Shown here in pieces: positions 1-11,249 of a stretch of DNA of 64,000 bases (position 1 is the stretch's first letter; every line of letters begins with the position of its first letter). The translations under genes were made by a program, and so were the position numbers. A model generated the notes under the pieces. That model was given only the letters and a program-made list of their open reading frames with translations. It was not told the origin of the DNA and made no database searches. Source of the DNA: Costus lasius (Eukaryota > Streptophyta > Magnoliopsida > Zingiberales > Costaceae); assembly GCA_027563935.2 (NCBI GenBank), contig CM050453.2, positions 10,496,001 to 10,560,000 of the forward strand. The letters run 5' to 3'.

Positions 1-470
1 TATAGCTGTAATCTAGAATAGGATATACAATTTTACTCTTACTATTCAACACTTACAAAAAAAGGAGAGAAAAAACATCATTATCACAGTAATCTATTGA
101 TACAAGGCACTGACAAGATGTTGAATGTATACTCTTCTCATCCTTCAAAGTGCCTCTCAACATATTTAGCTCCTATAATGACTTTTCTACTTTATCTATC
201 TAAGTACCATACTCCACTTTAAAGTAAACCATATCCTTTGGCTCAGTTCCTCCCAAGCATCAGCTCAAACTCCAAAGCCAATTATAGCACTTGAAATTGC
301 CTTTGAAGAATCAAGAAATTCCTCTGCTGAAGAAAACCCATTTGCTTCATGAAAAACTTTCAAGTAATTTGTGATCAAACCCCGAATTTCATGCTCTAAC
401 CAATGGCGAGGTCCTTTTAATGATTGAATGGCAATGATTGTGGCCTTGCTTTGATGATGTGAGTGCATCT
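1..470. other. Unassigned AT-rich sequence
   Basis: I see no coding signal, RNA gene or repeat boundary in this stretch. It ends at the target duplication of the MITE that starts at 479. Confidence 0.4.
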
Positions 471-478
471 GTTTCAAA

Positions 479-671
479 CAAGGTTTGTATGGTACGGTAT
501 GGTACCAATCTGGTCGTCGTCCTGTACCCGAACGGCCATCGGAGCCCGACTCTGGGGCGAACAGCAGAGGGAGGTAGCGGGCGACAATGGGCGGAGGGAG
601 ATATGGTACAGGTACCATATCGGTTCGGCGGCTCACCGGACTGAGTCGCCAAACCAGTTTTACGAACCTTG
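479..671. mobile_element. hAT-type MITE, CAAGGTT family, copy 1
   Basis: A 193-bp element is flanked by a perfect 8-bp direct repeat GTTTCAAA (471-478 and 672-679), the target duplication size of hAT transposons. The ends are imperfect inverted repeats, CAAGGTTTGTA on the left and CAAGGTTCGTA read from the right. The interior is GC-rich, with GGTACC/GGTAC motifs folding back on each other, and has no credible protein. Read in reverse, it shares its first about 35 bp, including GGCGACTCAGTCC, with the element at 56609-56810, so the two are one family in opposite orientation. Open frames running through it are artefacts. Confidence 0.85.
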
Positions 672-679
672 GTTTCAAA

Positions 680-1429
680 TAAAAAAAACCTACATAAAAA
701 AAATGTACCATCATATGAGCTAACTTTGCTTATGATGAATCATCCCCTGTATATTAGAATGATATTAGCGGAATGTAATAGCTCCCAAATCAAGGATTAT
801 ATGCATGCTTACCAAGAGGGAGGTCAGCTTCATGAAGAGATTCATTAGTAGGAGTGGAACCTAAGAATGTAAATAAAAGATACATGAGATATTTGAAATA
901 ACAGTGAACCAATTATGGACTCTTATCATCGGGTTGAATTGCCTTGGACTCAATATTGGGACATATTATATCCATAGCTGCTGAAGTTTCATCCAAAGGT
1001 TTAGGAATAACTGCAGTCAATTCTTAACTATAAGAATGTCGATCCCTCTTAATGCCTCGATGACACCATCTGATGATCCGTTAGAAATTGGGCTTAACCT
1101 TGATTCAGCTAAAATGGTTGAAGGATCTTCCACAACAAGCACATTATCATTCGTATCAAGCACCTGATCACTCTCCTATGTACGAAGAGTGCCTACACTA
1201 CCAACCTCTTTCCCTGCCACAAAGAAATAAGAACCAGAGACAAAAGAAATGGAAATATACTCATATTAAAGCTCATTAACCTGGTCTCGATGCTACAACA
1301 ATTTGCTCTCCTTGCACATCATTATGAACATGTGGTGACATATCAACATTAGAATTGCTACACAGTAAACACTTTAATATACCCTTTGGTGTAGGGTCAT
1401 ATGGGTCATTACCTCATTCCCTGAACCCT
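680..1429. other. Unassigned sequence next to the PMD remnant
   Basis: No recognisable product or repeat. Short plus-strand frames (for example 1088-1279) are low-complexity and unsupported. It may be the decayed 3' part of the PMD gene that begins near 3070 on the minus strand. Confidence 0.3.
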
Positions 1430-3070
1430 AGAGATAAGATTATAAACCAAAAGTCAATAAAGTAGGCAAGAACAATGGAGAGTAAAAAAAGTGTCTCATT
1501 ACCTCAATATGAGGAGCCAGCTCTTCTTCAGGAGATCTTTTTAGCCGCTTACGTGTAGAATTAAGGAGTTCAAATTCAAAACCAAATGACAGTTGTATGA
1601 TAGTTGTACTATGAAGCCTTCTTTCCTGCAACGTACTCAATGATTTTGAGGCATCACTCATTGGATAGTTGAAGTATGCTTTTAGATGCATGCATCACGT
1701 TAAATGTTTAAAGTTGCATTGAGGTGTGCGATTGCGAGATGGGATAGTGTAAAAAAGAGTTAGTCCCACAATGAAGAAGTATATGCGAGCACTTAGCAAG
1801 AATGGATATATCTTTAGATAAATCAGTAAAATTGAGAATACTTTTAGGGACAACTTAGTTATAACCAAATTGACAAGCACACATATGGGAATTATACATT
1901 TCAATTGAAGCCATATTATCACTTCTAAAAGGCAACAAAACCAACTCGAATACTTATAAAGAATTCCAGTGCAATGAGTTTTTCTTGGAGTTAAAGTAAT
2001 CTTAAACTCATTATCAAAATGCTCTACATTATCTGAAAAAAAGCCCCTTCTTGTTTGAAAAAATAACTCAAGCATGACCAAAAGCCTCAAATTTACGAAA
2101 GAGTGGGTGAGCGGTGTAACCTCTGAAATGAACAGAAATTGCTCCAACAATATGTATCAAATAAGGCAATTTAGACCGGATAACTCTTAGAAATAATAGT
2201 ATATTGTATAACCCCTGAAACTGTACATTAAACCATCTAAAATAGTGGGGAGGAAGCAAAATATCTTTTGAACCGGGGGAGTCACTCTTCGTTAAAGATT
2301 TAAACAAATTTGATAAAACTACTGGTGTTAAGGATATTTGAACCCCTTCTAATAATTTCTCATCCATAATAAATATGTCCGGTCTGATTCTATCTGCATA
2401 TTTTTTATGAACAACAAAATAGCATAACCAATAAGACAAAAATGCTATGAGAAATATTTTGTGGTCTATATCTTGAGCAGCAATTTCAGATATGGGAGGA
2501 CAAAAATCCTACAATGAAATGTCTTTTGAACCGATTTCAAAAGGGTCACATTGAGAAGGAAATTCAATTATTAATGCAGAATTCGAATTGACAAAATGTA
2601 ATATCCAATTAGTGATAAAGATAACTCCAAACTTGGGGCAAGACAGTTGATCATAATGTTGAAATTTTGTTTTGAGAGCAAAAGAACAAAGAAATTTACC
2701 ATGTATCACTTCACCAAAAAGTGTCTTTTCATCTATTATATACTTATTATAACGACCCTAGACATTTCTCATATCCCAAAGACTTGGAAAATTTTCTTCA
2801 TCACAAATATAGCAGGTGTTGGCAGTGGGATCCCAATGTTCCAAGATTCCCTTTAGCAGACTAATGTCATACTCACAATTGAATATTAACAAGATTATGG
2901 CATGGCCTATAGGCCCTATACCAGCCCTCCTAAAAATTTTTCTCTCAGTGCGTAAAATGTATTCTGCCCGTTTAGATACTAGATGATACATGACGCTTCC
3001 TCGAATCCTAAATCCTGAACTCCACTTAGGAGTACATCTAGAAATCATCTCAAAATCTAAAAAGTGTACA
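1430..3070 (-). pseudogene. Plant mobile domain (PMD, aminotransferase-like) pseudogene
   Basis: Read on the minus strand, three frames in succession give pieces of the PMD domain found in plant MAIN-like proteins and in several transposon families. The block at 3048-2758 contains LLKGILEHWDPTANTC followed by FPSLWDMRNV, the usual start of the domain. The block at 2439-2068 contains a motif beginning LSYWLCYFV, then RIRPDIFI and LLPPHYFRWF, the usual middle. At about 1900-1800 a third piece reads YNSHMCACQFGYNQ, matching the late YxPxRxARQFGxxQ motif. Frameshifts and stops separate the blocks, so no full protein can be made. The tail near 1440-1690 includes an acidic SPEEELAPHIE stretch. The order is right for one ancestral gene; whether it was a host gene or transposon cargo cannot be told. 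Confidence 0.7.
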
Positions 3071-3204
3071 GATTCTTAAGGAGGTGTTTTAATCTTATTG
3101 ATTGGTTTTAGACACAGAAAATGATTTAGACTATGTGATGCAGGAGAAGACAGCACCCGAAAAGGGGAAAAATCTAGGCAGAAAAACACCCCCCAAAATT
3201 TTCC

Positions 3205-3712
3205 TGCAACACTGTCACGGCCAGGCTGTGACCACCGTCACAGACATGACGGGCCATGGCGAACACAGGCACGGGTGTGCACCTAGGCACGGCCAGGAGG
3301 GCCAAGCGGTGATCGCCTTGACCGAATTTGACGATTACAAACACGGGCGTGAACGTGATAACAGGCAGGCCGTGACACCTCCGCAAAGATTGAAAAAATC
3401 GGTGATTTCAGACACGAACACGGTCAAGTCTGTGAACACCATTACGGCTAGGCCGTGAACGCCTCAGCAGATTTCGACGACCCCGATCGTGACGCAGAGT
3501 ACGGACACGACCCATTCCTAGATTTTGGTCATAGCCGTGAAGACCATCACGGCAAGGCCGTGATTATTTCGGCGAAATTCTAGAAAACTGCAGATCCCAG
3601 GTGCGGACAAAAGCACGGGCGTGATCATCATCACGGCCCAGCCGTGAACACCACGGTAGACTCCACTACAGCGGATCACGGCGGTGAGCGCCGTCACGGC
3701 CAGGCCGTGAAC
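3205..3712. repeat. Array of 16-bp CACGGCC/GGCCGTGA palindromes
   Basis: At least five near-palindromic copies of CACGGCCAGGCCGTGA or close variants occur, for example near 3213, 3443-3458, 3549, 3631 and 3693, separated by about 60-110 bp of degenerate sequence. Related half-sites (CACGGGCGTGA) lie between them. The same array recurs at 18267-18695. Each unit could form a short GC-rich hairpin. The spacers differ too much and the repeats are too short and palindromic for a CRISPR array. Confidence 0.8.
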
Positions 3713-4806
3713 ACTCCAGACGACTCCGTTTCACCCTGACGACCTTGCTTTGATGTGCACAACCCTCCATACCATATTCCTCTATCACAAGACGACCCAA
3801 GGGAGCCCAACAAAGTGATAATCTGGCACCCCCCGGACCGCTACATGGGAGTCATCAGCCCATTTTCAGTCCATACCGAGGTCCTTCAGCCCATGGGCCT
3901 CACCACTCGACCCACCGACGGTCCGTCCCAAGACGGGTACCACAACCACCTGAACAACACTGCCCAAGAGCAAGCCTCCACTGTGATGAACCAGCCCACC
4001 ATCTCCAAATTCTACTGCTTTGTCACGGCGTGCTCTGAGCTCGTCTAGCCATCGCCACAACCCGTACGAGGACAAGAATCAATGACATGCGCCAACTTCA
4101 CTTTAGTTGGTAAAAGCTTGACCACTTTTGGGGCTGCAAGAGTAGGTAGTTGTTAAGATTTCTATTTTGTCTTGTTCCCTCCCCTCTTATCCTATAAAAG
4201 AGGAGGATGGGGTAGCATTAGTTTTTAGTTCTCTAGGATGGTAGAGTTCTCATAGTAAGCAGAGTGCTCCAGCTTAGGAGATCGTGGTCGGTGCCTCGAT
4301 TCCGAAGCTTGTAAGAGCCTTGGTCAGTGCCTCGACTCAGAAATGTGTTTTCCAGCCTTATAAGAAGTAAATCCCACCGCCTCCAGTGGGTCAGGTTTGT
4401 CTGTTTTCTGAATTTTGCTAAGTCTTTCCGTTGTGTTTTCATCGTCTTCCTCCTTCACCCACGAGTATCTGTACGTCGCAGGTGTGGAGCGAATTTTTGT
4501 TCTTCGGTGTATTTACAAGATCATAGGCGCACGAGTTGAACTCCGTCGATCCGGTGAACTCCCTACGGAACATGCTACGTTTAAAATTGCTAAGAGGTTA
4601 GTGCATGGATTTCGTAGATTGCGTGCAATGGTTTTCTCTCGCATTAGTGTTGCCCTGAAACGAACTCGCCGCTGATTTCTTCGTGTTTCTCGCTGCACTT
4701 TTGTGAGCACTTTTACTTTCTTCGTCTGAAGACTCTCACGTTTTTGCGCATTGTGTAAACACCATAGAGTACGAAACTAAGGACCATCCCTCATATCATA
4801 GCTGCA
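3286..4806 (+). repeat. 5' LTR of element P (approximate limits)
   Basis: The segment directly upstream of the primer binding site carries a TATA box at 4192. Its first about 540 bp (3286-3828) reappear at 18268-18810, which is best explained as 5' and 3' LTR copies. The LTR 3' end is placed near the CA at about 4805-4806, a few bases before the primer site. It also holds the palindromic CACGGCC array annotated separately. No target duplication was found, so both limits are estimates. Confidence 0.55.
4192..4199 (+). promoter_or_regulatory. Probable TATA box in P LTR
   Basis: CTATAAAA lies after a pyrimidine-rich stretch (CCCTCCCCTCTTATC) and before a GC-rich leader, about 620 bp ahead of the primer site. 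This is the usual arrangement for an LTR RNA polymerase II promoter. Confidence 0.55.
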
Positions 4807-4813
4807 TTAATTC

Positions 4814-4826
4814 TGGTATCAGAGGA
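4814..4826 (+). other. Primer binding site, initiator tRNA-Met type, element P
   Basis: TGGTATCAGAGGA matches the complement of the plant initiator tRNA-Met 3' end (TGGTATCAGAGC) in 11 of 12 positions and lies a few bases after the inferred LTR end. Confidence 0.75.
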
Positions 4827-4967
4827 GTTGCGTGTTCAATTCTTATTGTTCGCACGGTCCAACTCCGTTGCATTTGCATATTTCAGCATCGTATTTGCGT
4901 TTTCTGCATTCTGCACTTAGTGCGTCTTCCCCTTGTTTGTGCATGGTGACCACGCGGTCACAAGTCA

Positions 4968-6390
4968 TGTCGTCCCAATTCCCTAAAACCATCCCTGAAA
5001 CCCAAGAGTCAGTCCAACCCTCGTAAGGGATTAGCACCCACTTAGAGTCTTTGGCTACGCTCACGGTGCGAGTCAATGCGCTAACTGCGCAATTTGACAC
5101 CCATAGGCTGTCGACGAAGACCACGGTCCAGCAACTCTTGGCTGGGTTCTGGGACCTCGCTGATTGCTTCAATGTGTCGGAGCATAGTTGCCCCAACCCA
5201 ACTTAACCCCCTCTGTTTGCCCATCTCGCTCCAACTAGGGAGTTACCCCTGATAGCCGCGCCTACACGGCGCCAACCCTTTGTGGATGAGTCCGGTCACC
5301 GTAGGCCTTACGTGGCCCATGTAGGCCCAGTTTATGAGGACGAGCCCCTTGATGAGGATGATATTTGGGCCGTACAAAGGCCTCAAGCCCAACCCCGTTA
5401 TGAGCTTATGAGCACACCCCAGCGGAGGACAATTTTCGTTGCTTTGTCTGAACCAGTCCTGCGTCCTTCACGGGTGGTCTTGACCCCACGCAATTTCTAG
5501 ATTGGGTTGCGTCCGTCGACACGTACTTTGACTCGAGTGATTGTCCCCTGCATATGCATGTCCGGTTCGCGCGCACTTTCCTTGAAAGCCCTGCGCGTTT
5601 ACATTGGCAAAATATAGAACGCCAAAATGAGCAACACGCCCTCCCCCTATCACCCGTTGGGAGGAGATGAAGTATCGCCTCCACAAGCGATACATGCCCC
5701 CCTCATATAGGCAGCGCCTTCTTGACTAGTGTAGTAGCCTACACCAAGGGTCGGGTACTATAGAAGAATATCGCCCGACTTTTGACACTTTGCAACTTTG
5801 TTGCAAATTGCAAGAGGACCCCGAACTAGTGCTGTCCAAGTTTAAGAACAGGCTCCGTTCGGTAGTCCGACGAGCCTTACCCGCTTATGGTTCGGAGACA
5901 TTAGAACAATCCTTTCAGCATGCTCCAGACATCGAGCAGGACCTTCGTGCTGCGACTAGACGCAGCGAGCTTGGCACCTATGTGCGGCCGCACATTGGCA
6001 GACCCCCCGCTTGCCTACCCCGGGCTGAGCGATCCGAGCCTCATTCGGACCCACGTCCTGCACCCAAAACCCATAGCTCCCCTCAACGCCCAGCCTTGGA
6101 AGCCGCCACTTCTTGCCCCACTTGAGAAGAGAAGGGCAAGGCCCCCGTCCTTTGGGTCGTCCGAGCAGGCGCATTGTTTCAATTGCCTTCAATCGGGTCA
6201 CTATTCTAAGGATTGTCCTAAGAAGTTCGCCCATGTAGATAACAGTCATACTCGTGTGGCCACTATCACCCGCGAGCGCACGGAGCATGATGTTCAGACC
6301 GAGTGCTATGCGAGTGGTGATGAGTCGGGTCACCCCACACTTGCGGTTGTGCGATGCACCCCTATCCAAACCCCACCCTCCGAAGATTAG
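4968..6390 (+). pseudogene. Gag remnant of element P
   Basis: Gag is the structural protein that packages retroelement RNA. A decayed plus-strand frame begins near 4968 (MSSQFPKTIPETQ) and continues through several stops and frame changes. The clearest landmark is a CCHC zinc knuckle at 6175-6216, reading CFNCLQSGHYSKDC (CX2CX4HX4C), which binds nucleic acid. A proline- and arginine-rich stretch precedes it. At least six interruptions make it non-functional. The neighbouring protease and reverse transcriptase confirm the assignment. Confidence 0.75.
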
Positions 6391-8594
6391 AGGCGCACTA
6401 GCATCTTCACGACTTACATCAAGTGCAACGGGCACTCACGTAAGATTGTCATCGATGAGGGAAGTAGTTTGAACGTAGTCTCGCGGACCGCGATCACACG
6501 GTTTGGTCTCCCACTCGAACCCCACCCGAAGCCCTGCTCAATCGCGTGGGTTGGCACGTCGAGTCTCCCGGTCACCCACCGATGTCAAGTTCCGATCACC
6601 TTTGGGAACTACCGCGAGAAAGTTTGGTGTGACGTGGCGGCCATGGATGTCGCCCATGTCCTCTTAGGACACCCTTGGTTGTACGATAGAGACGTAGTCC
6701 ATTATGGCCAGTCGAACACTTATGTGTTTGACCACAACGATCAAAAAATTCACTCGATCCCAACTCTGTCCAAGGAGTTACGGGCATCCACATCTATGGG
6801 CTTGATTGTCCCTCCTAAGTCTGGCCCTCCGGCACCCGCCATGGTCTCCCTCATGCGCACCCCCACACTCATGCGTGAGGCCAATGAGACTAAGGTAGTC
6901 TATGCGCCGATGTTGCGCGAAGACCCGTCGCCAACTTCGGATGTCGTGTCTCCCGCCGAAGTGTCCACCCTCTTGTCCAAGTTTAGTGACATTAGCCCAG
7001 AGGACTTGCCCCATGGACTCCTTCCGGATAGGCAAGTCCAACACGTGTTTGACCTTATTCTAGGAGCACCCCTCCCTAACCTTCCCCACCATTGACTCAA
7101 CCCCACGGAGCACGCTAAATTGCAGCGTCAAGTGGATGAACTCCTCACCAAGGGGTACATCCGTAAGAGTCTAAGTCTCTGCGCTGTCCCCCGCGCTACT
7201 CACACCCAAGAAGGATGGGTCGTGGTGCATGTGCATTGACAGCCGCGCTATTAACCGGATTACCATCATGTATAGGTTCCCCATACCTAGGCTTATGACA
7301 TGTTGGACTTAGTTTCTTGAGCGTCTTGGTTCTCCAAACTCCACCTTCGCAGTGGATATCACCAAGTCCACATTCACGAAGGCGACGAGTGGAAAACCGC
7401 GTTCAAGACCAAGGATGGTCTCTACGAGTGACTTGTTATGCCGTTCGGGTTGCCCAATGCCCCGTCCACGTTCATGAGGCTCACGAGTCAAGTCTTCAAG
7501 CACTATATGGGTAAGTTCCTAGTCGTCTACTTTGACAACATCCTGATCTATAGTCGGACCCCAGTAGCACTTGAAGCATCTTTGCTCCACTTCGCCCTCC
7601 TACGAAAGGAGCACCTCTTCCTTAACACGAAGAAGTGTACCTTCATGACCAACCGAGTCCACTTCCTAGGCTACATTGTGTCTAACTAGGGTCTTTCTGT
7701 TGACCCTACCAAGGTCGAGGCCATCCGGCATTGGCCCGAACCTCGCACTATCTCTGAGGTCCGTAGTTTTCTAGGTCTTGCGGGGTTCTTCCTCCGCTTC
7801 ATCCGGGGTTTCAGCACGATTAGATTACGACCCCATTGACTCAACCCTTGTCTAAAAACGACTTTGAGTGGACGCTCGCCACTCAACGCGCTTTTGATGC
7901 TCTTAAGGACGCCCTCACGATTGCCCCTATTCTCTGACTTCCCGACTTTTCGAAAGTCTTCGTGGTCGCATGTGACGCCTCTGGCTCCGAGATTAGAGGT
8001 TCCCTTACTCAAGAAGGCCACCCCGTTACCTTCTTCAGTGAGAAGTTGAATGCTGTCCGGCAGCGTTACACCACTTACGATAAAGAATTTTACGCTATTC
8101 TCCAGTCGCTTCATCAGTGGAGGCACTACTTCCACCATGAGTTTGTCCTATATAGTGACTATCAGGCCTTGTCCTTCCTTAGTGCAAAATGGGTCGAGTT
8201 TTTGCAGTAATACTCGTTTGTGATTAATCACAAGGCGGGTAAGAAAAATGTTGTCGCAGACGCGTTGAGTCGAGTCTGAACCCTCTTGTGCGAGATGCGA
8301 ACTAGTGTTAACACCTTTGATCATGTCAAGGAGGAATACACCACTTGCCCTGACTTTGGCGCTACCTACGCCACTCTTATTGAGTCTTTTGACCCCGAGT
8401 CCCCATACCAGCTCTGTGAGGGCTACCTCTTCTTGGGGAACCACCTGTGCATTCCCCAATCGTCACTGCGAGACCACCTTTTATTGGAGCTGCACGCGGG
8501 TGATATCGTTGGCCACCATGGCCGGGCCAACACCCTTGAGATGGCTGAGGAAGACCTATTTTGGCCTTCCCTTCACAAGGATGTCGAGCGCATC
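6391..8594 (+). pseudogene. Pol remnant of element P (protease, RT, RNase H, start of integrase)
   Basis: The protease lies at 6430-6760, with VIDEGSSLNVVS where the family has DSG or DTG after an aliphatic residue, and LLGHPWLYDRDVVHYG downstream. RT spans about 7110-7800: [24 protein letters not shown] sequence with a stop inside, and [11 protein letters not shown], where the catalytic YFDD is changed to YFDN. RNase H lies around 7960-8280, ending in ADALSRV. From 8286 the integrase N-terminal zinc-binding region begins (LRDHLLLELHAGDIVGHHG) and is cut at 8594 just before its CxxC half by the Tekay insertion. Stops occur in every domain. The lineage is probably a chromovirus but is not settled. 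Confidence 0.85.
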
Positions 8595-11220
8595 TGTAAC
8601 ATCCCCTCAGAATAAACCCCAATCACAGACAGAAACCGCGGAAGAATAGGGAACGTCACACACAAAACAACAAGACAGATGCTAGGGAATGATAGCTTAC
8701 GGAAAACGATTCGGAAAATTTCGGCAGCATGTCCCCAGAAAAAGTAAGGAAATTCCTGTACATGCTCCATAAACACAAGCTGAAACATACCATTTCGAAA
8801 TCAAAACTCTTAATCTTTATCACAACATCAAACTAATAAATCACCATAATCAAATGACACTGAACAAAACAGAATTCACCGAAAACAGGCTTAAGCCTTC
8901 GGTTTAACAGTCGTATCAAAACCAAATGCCAACCCGGCAACAATATCACAGTAGTCGAAAACTAACAGCCACATCCGGCTAACATGTCAATGAATAAAAT
9001 CATAAAAACCTCGGCCACATCCGGCCCTCAAAATAGCACAGGCTCGCAGGCCCCAAAATATCAAGTCAGAAAACTAAACATCCGCTCATGCTGTAGGCTC
9101 CTGTCCTGCATCTGGAAATATCGTGGAATGAGCTACACGGCTCAGTGAGTAGATAGTCTCGTTCGACCATCCACTAATATACAATCAAAAATAGATGCAG
9201 ATATCTTTTCAAAGCTTTTAACGGAATATGTCAAAGTATGATACATAAGAAAACCGAAAACCATAAATCACAATCGTGATCAGAGAACAATACACCCACA
9301 ACCTCGGGCAACCAGACACAAAACAGCCTATCCGGCTAACAGACTAAGGATCATACAACTAATGTCCAGTGATTCAGAATTGACCCCAAGGGTCCAACCT
9401 GGCCCTCGTCAAGGCACTGAGAGTAACTTGCAACAAACAATGGTGAGGCGTAGATTCAAGAGGTGGCCCCCGCCAGGTCACGACGTGGCACTTTGCTCTA
9501 CGACACTCAACCGCACCCCCTTACCGGGAACACAAACAGAACAGAACAGAAGGTAAATGAATTCAAGAGGTGGCCCCCGTCTGACCAAGACGTGGCACTT
9601 TGTTTCAAACACCCAACTCTCAAAAGGTTTATCACTTGGACAAAATACCCTTAACACAAACCGGAAACCTGCACCTCTAACCTGGTCACTAGACTCTAGA
9701 ACAGTCCCTCCATTACCGGAAACAAATCGGAATAGGTTGGGTGGATTCTCCAACCCCAAATCAGAACGACTGTTCACTGAGTGCTCTAGTTGACCCTTAG
9801 GTTCAGTCCACTCAAGTCTAGGACCCTTATCGAGTGCATACAACACAAACATTGTCTCGAACATCACATCAATCAAGTTCAGGAAAGGTCCTTAAATTTC
9901 ATGCAAACATGGTTTAACTTTTTCTAAGTTATCATCCAAGGTTATCAATCAATATTTCACATCAATACTTCCTACATACACCATTCAACTAAAAATACAT
10001 ATTAATACCGAAAATTCACCAATTTCATCCGCAGCTAACATAAATACAGGAAATCACAAAATCATAGTTTTCTCCTAGTTCTTATAACAAAAGACAGAAA
10101 TGCCCCTAGTTCAAAGTTTAAGTCATGCAGGAAAATTTATCCAAAAATTTCGTAAATATAGTCATTACATCCCTCATGATCCTTAGATTCGTAATTTCAA
10201 GTTTTCCCCCAATTTAACTAAAAAATTTACCGAATTACCCCTAGGTCAATTTCGGTCAACAGAAATTTTTATTTCTAAAAATTCCCCAAAAATAATGGTA
10301 GAGTCCTCATATACCTAATTTCATGAAAATCAGGTTTGCCCCAATTTTTACCCACACATTTGGGAGCAATTTCATGAAGAATGGGCGAAATTCTCAATTA
10401 AGCCCTAATCTTCATGTAATTGAATGTTTAAAGCTACATACATGTTTAATCAAGGTCTAATTGATGATTAGAAGTCTTAGAGATGAAAAGCCCTAAGTTT
10501 CATGCAAATTAGGGTTTCGAAATTTTGGGAAAAGCATGGAAACGCATGCCACTTTGAAATCAAGAATTCATGTCATATTTCTAAGCATCAATCTTCTCTA
10601 ACTCAAGCAACAATTCCAAAATACAATATATATGAACTAGGTGAAAGAGAAGATCCACTCACTTGATTTCGGTTCTTCCCAAGCCACACTTCCCCACGCC
10701 TTCCCTTACGCCACACACGTCGCTGGAATTGCTCAAGGAGTCGCCGGAAGTCGCCTCCACCACCACTCGCCGCCGGCCACAAGAAGAGGAGAAGGGAGAA
10801 GAAAGCAAGCCGCCACCTTCACCCAAGGGAGAAAAATCGTGAGCAATGAGGGAAACGTGGGTGAACATGGATCCCTCTAGCTTTACGATTTTTGTCCACT
10901 AAGCCTCCAAAAAAATCCAAACCCAATAGCAACATAAGTGGAAGATCCAATAACCCTTTAGTATAAGCTATTCTCCACCTCACCCTTATCAAGGGCTCTT
11001 ACCCTTTTTTCTAAAAGTTAGACACCACTAGCCTAGTGGCACGCAGCACACACAATCTACGCCTTAAGTCGCAGGTTCGAATCCTCTCCGCGACACATAT
11101 TTTTACATTGCAGGAAAATACATAAATCAAGACATTATCTCATAAAAAAATTTCCACAAAAAAATGCTAGATAACCAAAATTTTATTTTCTTACCTGCTA
11201 TTAAATTTCCGGATCTTACA
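8595..11220 (-). repeat. 3' LTR of the Tekay element (complete, 2626 bp)
   Basis: Runs from TG at 8595 to CA at 11220 and is followed by the polypurine tract in reverse (TTCCTTCCTCC). As the element is on the minus strand, this is its 3' LTR. Short frames inside (for example 9478-9876 and 10641-10880) have near-identical partners in the other LTR and are not genes. Confidence 0.9.
11022..11094 (+). other. tRNA-like sequence with A and B boxes inside the Tekay LTR
   Basis: A perfect A-box match TAGCCTAGTGG (11029-11039) and a perfect B box GGTTCGAATCC (11074-11084) lie about 35 bp apart, as in tRNA genes. The T arm can only partly pair and the acceptor strands do not pair, so it is not an intact tRNA. 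It could be the head of a tRNA-derived SINE or a captured tRNA fragment. It falls in the part of the LTR missing from the right copy, so presence in both LTRs cannot be checked here. Confidence 0.5.
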
Positions 11221-11236
11221 TTCCTTCCTCCTTAAA
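11221..11236 (-). other. Polypurine tract of the Tekay element
   Basis: On the minus strand this reads as a purine run (AAGGAGGAAGGAA) ending exactly at the TG/CA boundary of the 3' LTR. This is where plus-strand DNA synthesis is primed during reverse transcription. Confidence 0.8.
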
Positions 11237-11249
11237 AAGCTTTAGTCCT

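Larger units (their letters stand above)
3286..8594 (+). mobile_element. Ty3/gypsy element P, degraded, 5' LTR to integrase
   Basis: A plus-strand LTR retrotransposon in standard order: LTR with TATA box, primer site for initiator tRNA-Met at 4814, gag with zinc knuckle, protease, reverse transcriptase, RNase H and the start of integrase. It stops at 8594, where a Tekay element is inserted. The remaining integrase is not found on the far side; instead a second copy of the P LTR segment appears at 18267-18810. The true 5' LTR start is not resolved and could lie between about 3070 and 3290. Many stops and frameshifts show that it is old. Confidence 0.8.

Noticed and set aside
265..714. 149-codon minus-strand protein
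   Set aside because: Runs through a MITE and both its target duplications.
3205..3712. CRISPR-like array
   Set aside because: Repeats are short and palindromic, spacers vary and are themselves degenerate repeats, and the setting is a eukaryotic LTR.
9478..9876. 132-codon frame, also at 16930-17328, as a conserved protein
   Set aside because: Inside the two Tekay LTRs; shared because LTRs are copies, and no motif is present.
11029..11094. Functional tRNA gene
   Set aside because: A and B boxes fit, but the acceptor and T stems do not pair properly.
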